Below are positions 63,894-64,000 of a DNA stretch of 64,000 nt, in pieces. The translations under genes were made by a program, and so were the position numbers. The stretch comes from Enterobacter sp. Bisph1 (GTDB lineage Bacteria; Pseudomonadota; Gammaproteobacteria; Enterobacterales; Enterobacteriaceae), in the NCBI RefSeq assembly GCF_000814905.1, contig NZ_JXAG01000034.1, forward strand, positions 62,001 through 126,000. Direction: 5' to 3'. The first letter of the stretch is position 1, and every line of letters starts with the position of its first letter. The notes beneath the pieces are model-generated. The model was given only the letters and a program-made list of their open reading frames with translations. It was not told the DNA's origin and made no database searches.

Positions 63894-63911
63894 TAACAGA
63901 AAGGTGTGACC

Positions 63912-64000
63912 ATGTTTTGTGTGCAATGTGAACAAACCATCCGAACTCCGGCGGGCAACGGCTGTTCGTACGCGCAAGGTATGTGCGGTAAAACCGCCGA
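63912..64000 (+). CDS. hcp: Hydroxylamine reductase / hybrid cluster protein, 3' end missing
   Basis: Only the first 29 complete codons are inside the window ([15 protein letters not shown]...[12 protein letters not shown]). The four N-terminal cysteines C3, C6, C18 and C25 that bind the proximal iron-sulfur cluster are all present. Hcp is a nitric oxide reductase and S-nitrosylase in E. coli, made under anaerobic nitrosative stress. AAGGTG precedes the ATG. Confidence 0.95.

Overview
The window is chromosomal DNA of a member of the Enterobacteriaceae. Nearly every protein matches an Escherichia coli K-12 gene in length and motifs, and the order from aspC to hcp is the E. coli 20-minute region read in reverse. 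Differences from E. coli (no dmsABC, ycaC, ycaM, ycaN or ycaK near pfl; no serW tRNA; extra genes between infA and clpA) suggest an Enterobacter/Kosakonia/Klebsiella-type relative, but the genus cannot be fixed from this sequence alone. Both ends cut a gene: aspC lacks about 21 N-terminal codons and hcp has only its first 29 full codons. I saw no rRNA, tRNA, insertion sequence, prophage or CRISPR array.

Layout. 1-4.4 kb: aspC end, glyoxalase gloC, and the cell-wall genes mepK (endopeptidase) and ldtD (L,D-transpeptidase). 4.5-11.8 kb: condensin operon cmoM-mukF-mukE-mukB. 11.9-13.6 kb: elyC and the kinase-like ycbJ, convergent. 13.7-21 kb: minus-strand run ycaI-msbA-lpxK-ycaQ-ycaR-kdsB, mostly lipid A and Kdo supply plus a crosslink glycosylase. 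21.2-26.8 kb: serC-aroA, cmk, rpsA, ihfB. 26.9-35.3 kb: ycaP, ycaO, the anaerobic focA-pflB-pflA set and transporter ycaD. 35.6-44 kb: lrp-ftsK-lolA-rarA-serS. 44.5-50.4 kb: trxB, cydDC, aat, infA. 53.4-56.6 kb: clpA-clpS and divergent cspD. 56.6-64 kb: macAB, ybjX, ybjD, lysO, start of hcp.

The one clearly accessory stretch is 50.5-53.3 kb, between infA and clpA, where E. coli carries tRNA-Ser serW. It holds a Xre/MbcA/ParS-type antitoxin and a RES-domain toxin overlapping by 4 nt, behind a perfect 10-bp inverted repeat flanking a -10-like hexamer. After an AT-rich gap comes a globin-coupled GGDEF diguanylate cyclase related to DosC, split by a one-base frameshift at 52257-52258, with an A8 run 38 bases further on that could restore the frame by slippage. 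This is the part most worth a second look. I did not find a system that I can defend as wholly new.

Functional links: clpS-clpA and aat all serve the N-end rule (tagging, recognition, unfolding); LdtD forms 3-3 peptidoglycan crosslinks that MepK can cut; msbA, lpxK and kdsB serve lipopolysaccharide assembly; trxB and cydDC serve redox balance and cytochrome bd assembly; focA, pflB and pflA handle formate in fermentation, and hcp begins behind FNR- and NsrR-like sites.
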